A stretch of 64,000 nucleotides of DNA from CAYRJD01 sp965247395 (GTDB taxonomy: Bacteria; Actinomycetota; Acidimicrobiia; Acidimicrobiales; Poriferisodalaceae): positions 1-64,000 of the forward strand of contig OZ252012.1 of NCBI GenBank assembly GCA_965247395.1, in the 5' to 3' direction. Numbering within the stretch: the stretch's first letter is position 1; every line of letters begins with the position of its first letter. The notes beneath the pieces are model-generated. The model did no database searches. It worked only from the letters and a program-made list of their open reading frames with translations, and was not told the DNA's origin. The position numbers were made by a program, and so were the translations under genes. Shown one piece after another: positions 56,361 to 64,000 of this stretch.

Positions 56361-57701
56361 CTAGCCGTCTAGGGCTTTGATCGACTCGCAGATTATTTGG
56401 GCGCCTTGCGCTAGCTCTGTCTCGGTGACGTTCAGCATCGGTGTGATGCGAACAACGTTGCCGTAGAGCCCGCCCTTACCCAGCAGCAGCCCGCGGTTTT
56501 TGGTTTCGTCAAGTAGCGCCGCGGTTGCTTCGGCGTCGGGTTCGATGGTGTCGGGGTGTGTCAGCTCGATGGCCTGCATCAGCCCCTTGCCGCGCAGCTC
56601 AGCAACATGTGAAGACGCCTCGCACGCTGGCTCAAGAATGCTCCGCAACTGTTCTCCACGCTCAAGCGCATTGGCTTGCATGTTTTTGCTGAGTACCTCT
56701 TTAAGTGTCGCTCGGCCGGCTGCCACCGACAATGGATTGCCGCCGAAGGTGGTAAAGCTCGTCCGCTGCAGACAGTTCATGACTTCGGCTCGCGCAACAA
56801 TGCCCGCCAGGGTTATGCCGTTGCCCGTTCCTTTGGCGAAGGTGAGCATGTCTGGCACTATGTCGTGCGCTTGATAACCCCAAAAGTGATCGCCCGTGCG
56901 ACCCCAGCCGGTCTGAACCTCATCGGAGATAAACAGCACTCCAGAGGCGTCGAGCACCTTGCCCATGGCGCCGAAGAAGCCGTCGGGCGGTGTGGCAAAT
57001 CCGCCAACACCTTGGATCGGCTCGGCAATCAGTGCCGCAAATCCGCTGGAATCTGTCATGTCCATCAGCTGGACTAGATCTTCAACGCAGGCCTCGGTGT
57101 AATCGGCGTCATCCATACCGGCGAACGGACTGCGCATCCGGTACGGGCCCTGTACAAAGTGAACGTCTAGCCCGCTAAAGCTGGAGTTGCGCCAGCCGCG
57201 GTGTGAGGTAACGGCTTGGGTTGTTAGCGAACGCCCGTGGTAGCTGTTGCGCATCGCCAAGATTTGATTGCTGTGGCGATAACAGGTGGCCAACATAATT
57301 GCCGTGTCGTTGGCCTCGGAGCCTGAGGTGGTGAACAGCACCCGCGCATCGGGAATGCCCGACACGTCTGCCACTTCTTCGGCGAAGGCGATCATCTCCT
57401 CGTTTAGATACAACGTGGAGGTGTGCATGATCTTGACGGCTTGCGATTGAATCGCTGCGACCACGGCCGGATTGGCGTGGCCGATCATCGTTGTGAGGAT
57501 CCCGCCAAAAAAATCCAGGTAGCGCTTGCCCTCGTTGTCGAACACGTAGCTGCCCTCACCGTGATCAAGCGAGATCGGTTCGCTGTACAACGGGTTTACA
57601 AACGCGGGCATCACCGCCCGATAGCGCTCAAGCAGTTCGGCTGTGTTTGCTCCTGTGGTTGTCCCGGTGTTTGCTCCTGTGGTTGTCCCAGTAGTTGTCA
57701 T
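56361..57701 (-). CDS. Class III PLP aminotransferase (alanine-glyoxylate/4-aminobutyrate type)
   Basis: Class III aminotransferase of 446 residues. Motifs: YLDFFGGILTTMIGHANPAV, TSGSEANDTAIMLA, NSYHGRSLTTQAVT, EPIQGVGGF, LFISDEVQTGWGRTGDHFWG and the PLP Lys in PDMLTFAKGTGNG. The first 20 residues are two copies of an eight-residue unit (GTTTGANT) from a 24-bp tandem repeat at 57645-57692. Closest in style to AGXT2-like alanine-glyoxylate or omega-amino acid transaminases. The amino donor is not certain. Divergent from the FMN dehydrogenase gene. Confidence 0.88.
   Translation of the reverse strand: MTTTGTTTGANTGTTTGANTAELLERYRAVMPAFVNPLYSEPISLDHGEGSYVFDNEGKRYLDFFGGILTTMIGHANPAVVAAIQSQAVKIMHTSTLYLNEEMIAFAEEVADVSGIPDARVLFTTSGSEANDTAIMLATCYRHSNQILAMRNSYHGRSLTTQAVTSHRGWRNSSFSGLDVHFVQGPYRMRSPFAGMDDADYTEACVEDLVQLMDMTDSSGFAALIAEPIQGVGGFATPPDGFFGAMGKVLDASGVLFISDEVQTGWGRTGDHFWGYQAHDIVPDMLTFAKGTGNGITLAGIVARAEVMNCLQRTSFTTFGGNPLSVAAGRATLKEVLSKNMQANALERGEQLRSILEPACEASSHVAELRGKGLMQAIELTHPDTIEPDAEATAALLDETKNRGLLLGKGGLYGNVVRITPMLNVTETELAQGAQIICESIKALDG
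57645..57692 (-). repeat. 24-bp tandem duplication at the aminotransferase N-terminus
   Basis: Two copies of a 24-bp unit (minus strand GGGACAACCACAGGAGCAAA then CACC or CACA) encode GTTTGANT twice directly after the start. The duplication keeps the frame. Confidence 0.88.
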
Positions 57702-57750
57702 AGTGCTTGCCTGTGCGGTTAGGAATGAGTTGAGATCTTAGAGTGCGATC

Positions 57751-59052
57751 GTGGCTAATCCCATAGAGCACATCTCTTCTATGTATCGCTCGCTGCGTGC
57801 AGTGGCGCGCTTCGACAAGTTCGAGTTCAACACGACCAAACGCCGCCTGGCACGTGTGGCAGATGTATCAGACCTGCGGAGGCTGGCACAACGCCGCTTG
57901 CCGGCGGGTTGTTTTGACTACATCGATGGTGCAGCCGAAGATGAAATCACTGCCAGGCGAAACGTGGCGGCATTTGCTCGCTGGCAGTTCAACCCACGAG
58001 TGCTGCGTGATGTTTCAGACGTTGATACCAGCAGTCAGGTATTAGGCCAGCTCGCGGCATTTCCGCTGGTGATAGCTCCGACTGGCTTTGGCCGCATTGC
58101 TTGTTCGCAAGGAGAGTTAGCGGTTGCCGCGGCCGCTGAGCGAGCGGGCGTGCCGTACACGTTGTCATCAATGGGAACTCGCTCCATCGAAGAGGTTGCC
58201 GCTGTCAATAGTGGGCGAAAGATATTGCAGGTTTACGTCTGGCGTGATCGCAAGCTGATGTCTGAGATGTTGGCGCGGGCTCTAGCTGCCGACTACGAGG
58301 CAATAATGATCACGGTAGATACAGCAGTGTTAGGTCGGCGTGAGCGAGACATTCGGCGCGGTTTCACCTTGCCGCCGAAGCTGGGTGCTGACACGTTGTT
58401 ACAAGGACTGCTGCATCCTGGCTGGACATGGGATTTTCTCAGCTCCGACCCGATTCAGTTTGCCAACATGGTTGGCACTACCGCGGCCGATGGGTCCAAC
58501 CCGGTGACACTGTCCGATTACATCAACTCACAATTTGATCCTTCACTTTCATGGGATGACCTTGAGTGGTTCCGTGAGCGCTGGCCGCGCAAGATCATGT
58601 TGAAAGGGATTCAAAGCACTGCCGATGCCAAGCTGGCAGCCGAAATCGGCATGGACGCTGTGATCTTGTCAAACCACGGTGGACGACAACTTGATGGCGC
58701 GCCGGCTCCAGCCGATCTGATCAAACCCGTACGAGAGGTGTTGGGCGCAAATCGTGTGCCCGAGCTGATCTGCGACGGGGGAGTGCGGCGCGGCAGCGAC
58801 ATCGTTAAGGCGTTAGCGCTGGGTGCGGATTCGGTAATGATCGGGCGGGCTTATCTCTATGGGTTGGCCGCGCTCGGCGAAGCTGGCGTTGATTGGGTGT
58901 TGAACTTCATGCGTGACGGCATGATTCGCACCATGCAGCTAGCCGGGGTTACGTCGTGTGCGGAGCTAACACCCGAACTACTCACCGAAGCCTGGTCGCA
59001 AGAAATTCGCGCGTCTGAAGAACAGCCTGAGTCGCGGGATTCAAGTGAGTAG
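57751..59052 (+). CDS. FMN-dependent 2-hydroxy-acid dehydrogenase (LldD/MftD-like)
   Basis: FMN-dependent alpha-hydroxy-acid oxidising enzyme of 433 residues from GTG 57751. Visible are the TIM-barrel start ADVSDLRRLAQRRLPAGCFDYIDGAAEDE (split at CFDYIDGAAEDE), APTGFGRIACSQGELA, LQVYVWRDR, MITVDTAVLGRRERDIRRG, LKGIQSTADAKLA, and the catalytic His in ILSNHGGRQLDGAPAP followed by DGGVRRGSDIVKALALGADSV (split DGGVRRGSDIVKALA). It oxidises L-lactate or a related 2-hydroxy acid. Mycofactocin-linked MftD is similar, but no mycofactocin genes are in view. It overlaps the following kinase gene by 8 bases. Confidence 0.9.
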   Translation: MANPIEHISSMYRSLRAVARFDKFEFNTTKRRLARVADVSDLRRLAQRRLPAGCFDYIDGAAEDEITARRNVAAFARWQFNPRVLRDVSDVDTSSQVLGQLAAFPLVIAPTGFGRIACSQGELAVAAAAERAGVPYTLSSMGTRSIEEVAAVNSGRKILQVYVWRDRKLMSEMLARALAADYEAIMITVDTAVLGRRERDIRRGFTLPPKLGADTLLQGLLHPGWTWDFLSSDPIQFANMVGTTAADGSNPVTLSDYINSQFDPSLSWDDLEWFRERWPRKIMLKGIQSTADAKLAAEIGMDAVILSNHGGRQLDGAPAPADLIKPVREVLGANRVPELICDGGVRRGSDIVKALALGADSVMIGRAYLYGLAALGEAGVDWVLNFMRDGMIRTMQLAGVTSCAELTPELLTEAWSQEIRASEEQPESRDSSE

Positions 59053-59695
59053 CAGCGATAACCCCCAAAGCTCTAACGGGCCTCGCAAAGAAGGCTCACT
59101 CATGTCGCATGAGCAGGTGGTGCTCACCGGGTTTATGGGCACCGGCAAGTCAACGGTTGGCGTCTTGCTGGCCGAGAGGCTCGGCTGGGAAGCCTGCGAC
59201 ACCGACGATCTGATCGCTGAGCGGAATGGACCGATAACAGAGATTTTCACCGAACGAGGCGAAGAGGCGTTCCGCGACCTGGAGCGAGAAATTGTCAAGG
59301 AGCTGGCGCAGCGCAAACATTTGGTGATCAGCACTGGCGGTCGTTTGCTGGTTGACGAACGCAACGCAGCGTTGCTAGGCGGCGGGGTCAGTAGTAGCGG
59401 GGTCGGCAGTAGCGACAGTGGTGCCTCCGGCAGCAGCGACGCAGTAACTCGGGTGTTCTGCCTTACCGCTGAACCGGATGAGATAGCCAAGCGAATTGTC
59501 GCAGAGGCAGGAGAAGCAACAAGTGTGAGCCGACCGCTCTTGGATCAGCCAAATCAAGACCAGCAATCCCTGCTAGAGCGCATCACCAAGTTGCTAGCCG
59601 AGCGAGCCGAGGCATATGCCAAATACGAGCAAGTTCGCACAGACGGTAAAACGCCCGAGCAGGTGGCCGACGAGATCTGGACTCTCCTGGCCTAG
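59045..59695 (+). CDS. aroK: Shikimate kinase-like protein (AroK family) with low-complexity insert
   Basis: Small P-loop kinase of 216 residues (GTG 59045; ATG 59102 is a shorter alternative beginning MSHEQVVLTG). P-loop GFMGTGKSTVG, the DTDDLIAE motif, FTERGEEAFRDLERE and STGGRLLVDERN match shikimate kinase. Between ALLGGG and VTRVFCL lies a Ser/Gly-rich stretch (VSSSGVGSSDSGASGSSD) from 9-15-bp repeats at about 59384-59442. SRPLL is at the expected substrate/lid position. Away from other aromatic amino-acid genes, so a different small-molecule kinase role is possible. Confidence 0.8.
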   Translation: MSSSDNPQSSNGPRKEGSLMSHEQVVLTGFMGTGKSTVGVLLAERLGWEACDTDDLIAERNGPITEIFTERGEEAFRDLEREIVKELAQRKHLVISTGGRLLVDERNAALLGGGVSSSGVGSSDSGASGSSDAVTRVFCLTAEPDEIAKRIVAEAGEATSVSRPLLDQPNQDQQSLLERITKLLAERAEAYAKYEQVRTDGKTPEQVADEIWTLLA

Positions 59696-60912
59696 TTCGT
59701 TGCTACTACTCCGCGTTTGGTGAGATCGCTAATTGCCGCGTCGTCAAGTCCTAGCTCGTTCAGCAGCTCAGTGGTGTGTTCACCCTTATCCGGTGCCGGA
59801 CCCCTTACACCCACATCGGGTGAGGTGTGGATTCTGAACGGCGCAGCCACGGTGTCAAATTTCCCGGCCTTGGGATGCTCGATTGTTTCAAAGGCACCAG
59901 TAGCACGCACCTGAGGATCCACCGCCGCCATCGCCGTGTTATTGATCGGTGCCCATATGCAGCGCTGCTCATCGAGTCGTTCAGCCCAATAATCGACAGG
60001 CTCGGTGCGCATCGTTTCATCCAGAGTCGCCAGCAGTGAACCGATGTTGCGATAGCGCTTGGAGCCGTTGCTGTAATCCTCGTGGTCGATCAGATCTTCG
60101 CGGCCAAGTGCGGTGCAAAATCGTTCCCAAGCGTCGCCGGTGTCGGGCATGGTGAACTGCAGCCAACGACCGTCAGCACATGTATACGCCTCCAACATTG
60201 GCGACAGTGCTCGCTCACGCGGGCGTTCGTCGGTCGGTCGCCCATCCACTAGCGCGGTCGCTAGGTCAAGTGCGATTGTCCAGGTGGCGGTCCGCAGCAG
60301 TGATGCTTCAACTACCTGACCTTCGCCCGTTACGTCTCGCGCTCGCAGGCCGGTCATCAGTGCGCCAAACATTGCGATGCCCGTGGTGTGATCACCCTGA
60401 CCGGGACGAGCATGCGGAGGGGTGCCCCCAGGTGGAATCGATGAGCCGTGCAATCCTGAACGTGAAAAGAAAGCGGTCACGTCGTAGCCGGGCCGGTCGA
60501 TTTCATCACCCTCCTCGCCGTATCCCGACAGAAGTCCGATCACCAGGTCGGACTTGATAGCAAACAGGTCATCTACATCAAGCCCGAAGCGCTTCCGGCG
60601 ATCCGGCAACAGATTGGTAAGCACGACGTCCGCAGTGCCTACCAGCTGGCGAGCAAGCTGCGAACCGTCAGGGTCTTCCAGGTTGATCTGGATCGACTTT
60701 TTACCGCGGTTGATGAATTGAAAAGCGTGATCCGGGTTGTGCGAGCCTTCGGGCAGTTTTGCTTGTTTCATCAGGCCGCGAATGGGATCGCCTCCCATGG
60801 CCTCCACCTTGATGACTTCGGCACCTAGGTCGGCCATGATCGCGACCGAGGAAGGGGCGGCTGCGAAATTTGCAAACTCGATTACTCGAACACCCTCAAG
60901 CGGTGAGGTCAT
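59692..60912 (-). CDS. CaiB/BaiF family CoA transferase
   Basis: Class III CoA transferase of 406 residues from ATG 60912 (in-frame codons upstream to 61044 overlap the next gene region and lack homology). Motifs: GVRVIEFANFAAAPSSVAIM, DLGAEVIKVEAMGGDPIRG, FQFINRGKKSIQINLEDPDG, ADVVLTNLLPDRRKRFGLD and GYDVTAFFSRSGL with the Asp that aligns with the catalytic one. Its end overlaps the kinase stop by 4 bases. It is divergent from the PhyH/HpaB genes, which suggests a shared pathway that activates an acid as CoA ester. The substrate is unknown. Confidence 0.88.
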   Translation of the reverse strand: MTSPLEGVRVIEFANFAAAPSSVAIMADLGAEVIKVEAMGGDPIRGLMKQAKLPEGSHNPDHAFQFINRGKKSIQINLEDPDGSQLARQLVGTADVVLTNLLPDRRKRFGLDVDDLFAIKSDLVIGLLSGYGEEGDEIDRPGYDVTAFFSRSGLHGSSIPPGGTPPHARPGQGDHTTGIAMFGALMTGLRARDVTGEGQVVEASLLRTATWTIALDLATALVDGRPTDERPRERALSPMLEAYTCADGRWLQFTMPDTGDAWERFCTALGREDLIDHEDYSNGSKRYRNIGSLLATLDETMRTEPVDYWAERLDEQRCIWAPINNTAMAAVDPQVRATGAFETIEHPKAGKFDTVAAPFRIHTSPDVGVRGPAPDKGEHTTELLNELGLDDAAISDLTKRGVVATN

Positions 60913-61014
60913 AGCGCCTGAGCCTAGTATTTGCCTCAAGGCAGCGGGTCGGAGAACAGTCGCGGGAGTTCCGCTTGCGAATGGTTCACGATTGGTTGTG
61001 AGGAGGTAGCTCAA

Positions 61015-61863
61015 ATGGCGACAGAGATAACGACCGAAGTTCAAGCCGAATTTAAAGCCAACGGCGTAGTGAAACTTGAGGGAGTGATCGGCACCGAATG
61101 GATTGATCGGTTTCTAGATGACGCACAACGTCAGCTAGATCAAGGCGGCGCTTGGATCACCGACACCAACAAGGGCGCTTCGACAAATCGTCTGTTCACC
61201 ACCCGCTATCGCTGGGAGACGAACGCTTTGGTAAGCGACTTCATTCACAAGTCTCCGATTGCTTCACTAGCGGGCCAACTAGTCGGTTCGCCCACCATGC
61301 GGTTCTATTTTGATCACCTGCTGGTCAAAGAGCCGCACACTCAAAATCCCACGCCCTGGCATCAAGACATTGGGTATTGGCCGTTTCTGGGACGTCAAAT
61401 CGTGTCGGCCTGGGTGCCGATGACCGCGGCAAAAGTCAGTGATAGTTCGCTTGAGTTTGTGAAAGGTTCACACGCTTGGGACGCTTACTACGCGCCGGAG
61501 CCATTTGACGGCAAGGCTGGCTGGACGACGGATTTTGAAGGCGAAAAGATGCCCGACATTCAGGCATCTCGTGAACAGGCAATCAGCGACGGGACCGAGC
61601 AAAAATACGACATCATCGGGTTTGACGTAGAGCCAGGTGATGTCATTTTCTTTTCTGCTTGGACCCTCCACTGGTCTCCGGGTAATGAGGGAGATCGTCG
61701 GCGAGTGGCGTTTTCAACCCGCTGGCTAGGTGAGGACACGACATGGTTTCCTCATCCCGGCTGCGACCCGACCGTTACTCAACAAGACACGACCTCAGTG
61801 CCTGGCGAATACCCGGCCGACGATGACCGCTTCCCGCTGGTTTACGTATCAGATAAAAACTAA
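61015..61863 (+). CDS. Phytanoyl-CoA dioxygenase family (PhyH) Fe(II)/2-oxoglutarate oxygenase
   Basis: Non-heme iron oxygenase of 282 residues. ATG 61015 has AGGAGG (61000-61005) nine bases upstream. The iron-binding motif HxD is in PTPWHQDIGYWPF, the distal His in FSAWTLHWSPGNEGDRRRVAFS (split at SAWTLHWSPGN) with the following Arg for 2-oxoglutarate. SAWVPMTAAKVSDSSLEFVKGSH is typical of PhyH. It should hydroxylate an organic substrate next to a CoA thioester or other activated group. The stop is directly followed by the GTG start of the HpaB-like gene, so the two are one operon. Confidence 0.9.
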   Translation: MATEITTEVQAEFKANGVVKLEGVIGTEWIDRFLDDAQRQLDQGGAWITDTNKGASTNRLFTTRYRWETNALVSDFIHKSPIASLAGQLVGSPTMRFYFDHLLVKEPHTQNPTPWHQDIGYWPFLGRQIVSAWVPMTAAKVSDSSLEFVKGSHAWDAYYAPEPFDGKAGWTTDFEGEKMPDIQASREQAISDGTEQKYDIIGFDVEPGDVIFFSAWTLHWSPGNEGDRRRVAFSTRWLGEDTTWFPHPGCDPTVTQQDTTSVPGEYPADDDRFPLVYVSDKN

Positions 61864-63327
61864 GTGCCGATCAGAAACGGATCTCAGGTACTAGAAAGGC
61901 TGCGAAACGAGCCGCCCAACATCTGGATCGAGGGCGAGCAGGTAACCGACTCCACCACGCATCCAGCTACTCGTAACGGCGTGGCGAGCCTGGCCGCTTT
62001 GTACGACCTGCAAAGCGATCCGCTTCGCGCAGACGTTATGACCACACCTAGCCCCACTACGGGGGACCAGGTTGGCATGAGCTTCATCATTCCCCAGACC
62101 ATCGAAGACCTGGAGCGTCGCTCGGAAATGAATCGGGTGTGGGCGGATGCGTCGCTGGGCTTTCTCGGCCGCTCGCCGGACTATCTCAATGTAAACGTGA
62201 TGGCTGCGGGCATGGCCAAGCCTTACTTTGACGCCGTCAAAGCTGGCTATGGCGACAACATGGCTGCCTATTTCGAATATGTGCGAGAGAACGATCTAGC
62301 GCTGACGCATGCCTTGACGCATCCACAGGTTGATCGCTCCAAGCCGGTAAGCGAGCTGGACGACCCTTTCACCGCCCTTGGGGTGGTTGAAGAGCGCAGC
62401 GATGGGATCATCGTGCGCGGGGCACGCATGCTGGCCACGTTGCCGATCTCCGATGAGATTCTCATCTTCCCTTCCACGGTTATTCAAGGCGGCGATGACA
62501 TGCGTCCCTATGCACTTGGTTTCGCCGTACCCAACAACACGCCAGGGCTCACGTTTCAATGTCGCGAGCCGCTTGATCAGGGCCGTAGTCGAGCCGATCA
62601 CCCGCTAGGCGCTCGCTTCGATGAGATCGACGCGATGGTCATCTTTGACAACGTGCTCGTGCCGTGGGAGCGAGTGTTTTTAACCGACGATGTGCAGGCC
62701 GCCAATCAGGCTTATGCGCGCACCGGAGCCGTGTTGCATATGGCTCACCAGGTGGTCAATCTCAAGATCGTTAAGACCGAAGCCATTTTGGGAACGCTGC
62801 AGGCGATCATCGACATGATCGGCAGCGGCGCCTATCCGCACGTGCAAGAGATGGTCGCAGAGGTAATCATCGTGCTGGAGATAATGAAAGCCCTAAAGGT
62901 GGCATCCGAAAAGGGTGCAACCATGAACGAATACGGCGTTATGACGCCCGCTCGAGGCCCACTTGATGCTGCTCGCAACTATTACCCGAGCGTGCATGCG
63001 CGGCTGTGCGAGATCTTGCAGTTATGCGGGTCAAGCGGATTGATCATGATTCCGACCGAAGCCGATCGCCACGGCCCACAAGACGCAAACATTGAAAAAT
63101 ATCTGCAAGCGCGCGGTGGCAGTGCGGGCGAACGCTTGAAGCTGTTCCGTCTGGCTTGGGATATGTCTCTGTCTGGATTCGGCGGAAGGCAAGGCCTGTA
63201 TGAGCGCTTTTTCTTTGGCGACCCCACCCGCATGCGACACGCCCTCTACGGTGTTTACGACAGCAGCGCTCACGTGAAGCGGGTGCAAGCGTTTCTAGAA
63301 AACGAAGACTGGCCTCCTACCGCTTAG
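61864..63327 (+). CDS. hpaB: 4-hydroxyphenylacetate 3-monooxygenase (HpaB) family oxygenase
   Basis: FADH2-dependent aromatic monooxygenase-family protein of 487 residues with acyl-CoA dehydrogenase fold. Conserved words: NGSQVLERLRNEPPNIWIEGE (split at NGSQVLERL), SFIIPQTIEDLERRSEMNRVW (split), RSPDYLNVNV, ENDLALTHALTHPQVDR, RGARMLATLPISDEILIFP, FDEIDAMVIFDNVLVPWERVF (split at IFDNVLVPWERVF) and YERFFFGDPTRMRHALY. GTG 61864 follows the TAA of the PhyH gene without a spacer. The flavin reductase partner (HpaC) is not in view. Phenylacetate genes lie elsewhere in the window, but a link is only suggestive. Confidence 0.9.
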   Translation: MPIRNGSQVLERLRNEPPNIWIEGEQVTDSTTHPATRNGVASLAALYDLQSDPLRADVMTTPSPTTGDQVGMSFIIPQTIEDLERRSEMNRVWADASLGFLGRSPDYLNVNVMAAGMAKPYFDAVKAGYGDNMAAYFEYVRENDLALTHALTHPQVDRSKPVSELDDPFTALGVVEERSDGIIVRGARMLATLPISDEILIFPSTVIQGGDDMRPYALGFAVPNNTPGLTFQCREPLDQGRSRADHPLGARFDEIDAMVIFDNVLVPWERVFLTDDVQAANQAYARTGAVLHMAHQVVNLKIVKTEAILGTLQAIIDMIGSGAYPHVQEMVAEVIIVLEIMKALKVASEKGATMNEYGVMTPARGPLDAARNYYPSVHARLCEILQLCGSSGLIMIPTEADRHGPQDANIEKYLQARGGSAGERLKLFRLAWDMSLSGFGGRQGLYERFFFGDPTRMRHALYGVYDSSAHVKRVQAFLENEDWPPTA

Positions 63328-63334
63328 GGTTTTT

Positions 63335-64000
63335 ATGTCAACATTTTGGATAACTGCGGTGTGGATAGTGATTGCATTCGGCGCCTTGCTGGTGCCATTA
63401 GCGATTTACGACATATTCCAAAAAAAACACACCATCTTGCGCAACTATCCCGTTGTCGGTCATCTGCGCTATCTGTTGGAAAAGATCGGTCCTGAGCTAC
63501 GGCAGTATGTGGTCGCCTCAAATGAAGAAGAGCGGCCGTTTAATCGTGACGAGCGGCGCTGGGTATACGCCACAGCAAAGCAACAGAACGCCTACTTCGG
63601 TTTCGGGACCGACGCAGAGGTGCTCAAACCTGGGCACATAACCATTCGGCACAGTCCGTTCCCGCTTGGTCACGCCGTGCCCGAAGGCGCCCCGGTACCT
63701 AGTGGCAAGATTTTGGGCGGCTGGCGCAACAGGCCCGGCAAGTTTCGCCCACCTTCGGTCGTGAACATTTCGGCCATGAGTTTTGGCTCGCTGTCTTGGT
63801 CGGCCGTTCATGCCCTAAATGAAGGTGCCATGAAGGCCAATTGCATGCACAACACCGGCGAGGGCGGCATTTCCGACTGTCATCGTCAGGGAGCCGATCT
63901 GATCTATCAGGTCGGAACCGGCTACTTCGGCTGCCGTGACGAGAACGGACAGTTCTCCATCGAACGTTTCGAGGAGACAATCAAGTCGGCCAACGTAAAG
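63335..64000 (+). CDS. FMN-binding glutamate synthase-family protein (partial, runs off the window)
   Basis: First 222 codons of a GltS FMN-domain protein with an N-terminal TM (FWITAVWIVIAFGALLVPLA). Typical words follow: HTILRNYPVVGHLRYLLEKI, GPELRQYVVASNEEERPFNR, RRWVYATAKQQNAYFGFGTD, INISAMSFGSLSW-like NISAMSFGSLSWSAVHALNE and NTGEGGISDCHRQGADLIYQ. This membrane-associated group resembles the FMN domain of glutamate synthase without the glutaminase part. The physiological reaction is not settled. Eight bases after the HpaB gene, probably same operon. Confidence 0.9.
   Translation, partial: MSTFWITAVWIVIAFGALLVPLAIYDIFQKKHTILRNYPVVGHLRYLLEKIGPELRQYVVASNEEERPFNRDERRWVYATAKQQNAYFGFGTDAEVLKPGHITIRHSPFPLGHAVPEGAPVPSGKILGGWRNRPGKFRPPSVVNISAMSFGSLSWSAVHALNEGAMKANCMHNTGEGGISDCHRQGADLIYQVGTGYFGCRDENGQFSIERFEETIKSANVK

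Noticed and set aside
60931..61014. A longer N-terminus for the PhyH protein
   Set aside because: AGGAGG is placed correctly for ATG 61015, and the upstream codons show no family similarity.

Overview
This 64 kb window looks like chromosomal DNA from a high-GC, Gram-positive-lineage actinobacterium, most likely of the class Acidimicrobiia. That placement is an inference. It rests on a WhiB regulator, a PdtaS-type histidine kinase, DUF3107, the MSMEG_4193-type phosphomutase/DUF3090/SCO1664-family operon, an F420-linked PPOX protein, frequent GTG starts and many ATGA start/stop overlaps. No rRNA, transposase, integrase, prophage or CRISPR array was seen. There is one tRNA gene, tRNA-Arg(CCG).

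Layout. 1-1.3 kb: end of a branched-chain amino-acid-type ABC permease pair (livM partial, livH). 1.3-3.4 kb: a methylthioadenosine deaminase / methylthioinosine phosphorylase pair. 3.5-6.4 kb: phenylacetyl-CoA epoxidase genes in the order paaA-paaD-paaB-paaC, without paaE. 6.4-8.8 kb: an orphan molybdenum hydroxylase large subunit. 8.85-12.7 kb: a cobalamin riboswitch leading the B12 uptake and adenosylation operon btuF-btuC-btuD-cobO. 12.7-25.6 kb: a peptide-type binding lipoprotein, rsgA, two enoyl-CoA hydratase-family genes, a DUF3048 lipoprotein whose start lies in a tandem repeat, mscS, valS, a CoA transferase and small membrane proteins. 25.8-33.1 kb: a biotinyl-domain protein followed by a complete System I cytochrome c maturation cluster, ccmABCDEFGH. 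33.1-41.5 kb: mrp, selO, DUF3107, pdtaS, whiB, a lipid kinase, etfB and etfA.

41.6-48.0 kb is the most unusual part. It is an AT-rich block of four tandem paralogues. Each has an N-terminal PD-(D/E)XK nuclease domain like the N-terminus of HsdR, followed by one to three copies of an uncharacterised module of about 100 residues. No helicase, methylase or specificity gene accompanies them. The copies share near-identical DNA tracts, one is a chimera of two module types, and one has lost its last 19 codons to a stop. I read this as a candidate undescribed nuclease or defence system that evolves by duplication and module exchange.

48.0-64 kb: the conserved SCO1664/DUF3090/phosphomutase operon, a family 5 uracil-DNA glycosylase, a Cys-rich lipoprotein, an FrhB-like F420 protein, a PPOX F420 oxidoreductase, tRNA-Arg(CCG) divergent from argS, lysA, a class III aminotransferase, an FMN 2-hydroxyacid dehydrogenase, a shikimate kinase-like protein, a second CoA transferase, a PhyH dioxygenase, an HpaB-family monooxygenase and a partial glutamate synthase-like gene.

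A second theme runs through the whole window: short tandem duplications (9-27 bp units, in frame inside genes; 14-19 bp and longer in spacers) that put low-complexity Ser/Thr/Asn/Gly/Ala/Asp stretches into otherwise conserved proteins, including ArgS, ValS, BtuD, Mrp, DUF3090 and an aminotransferase.
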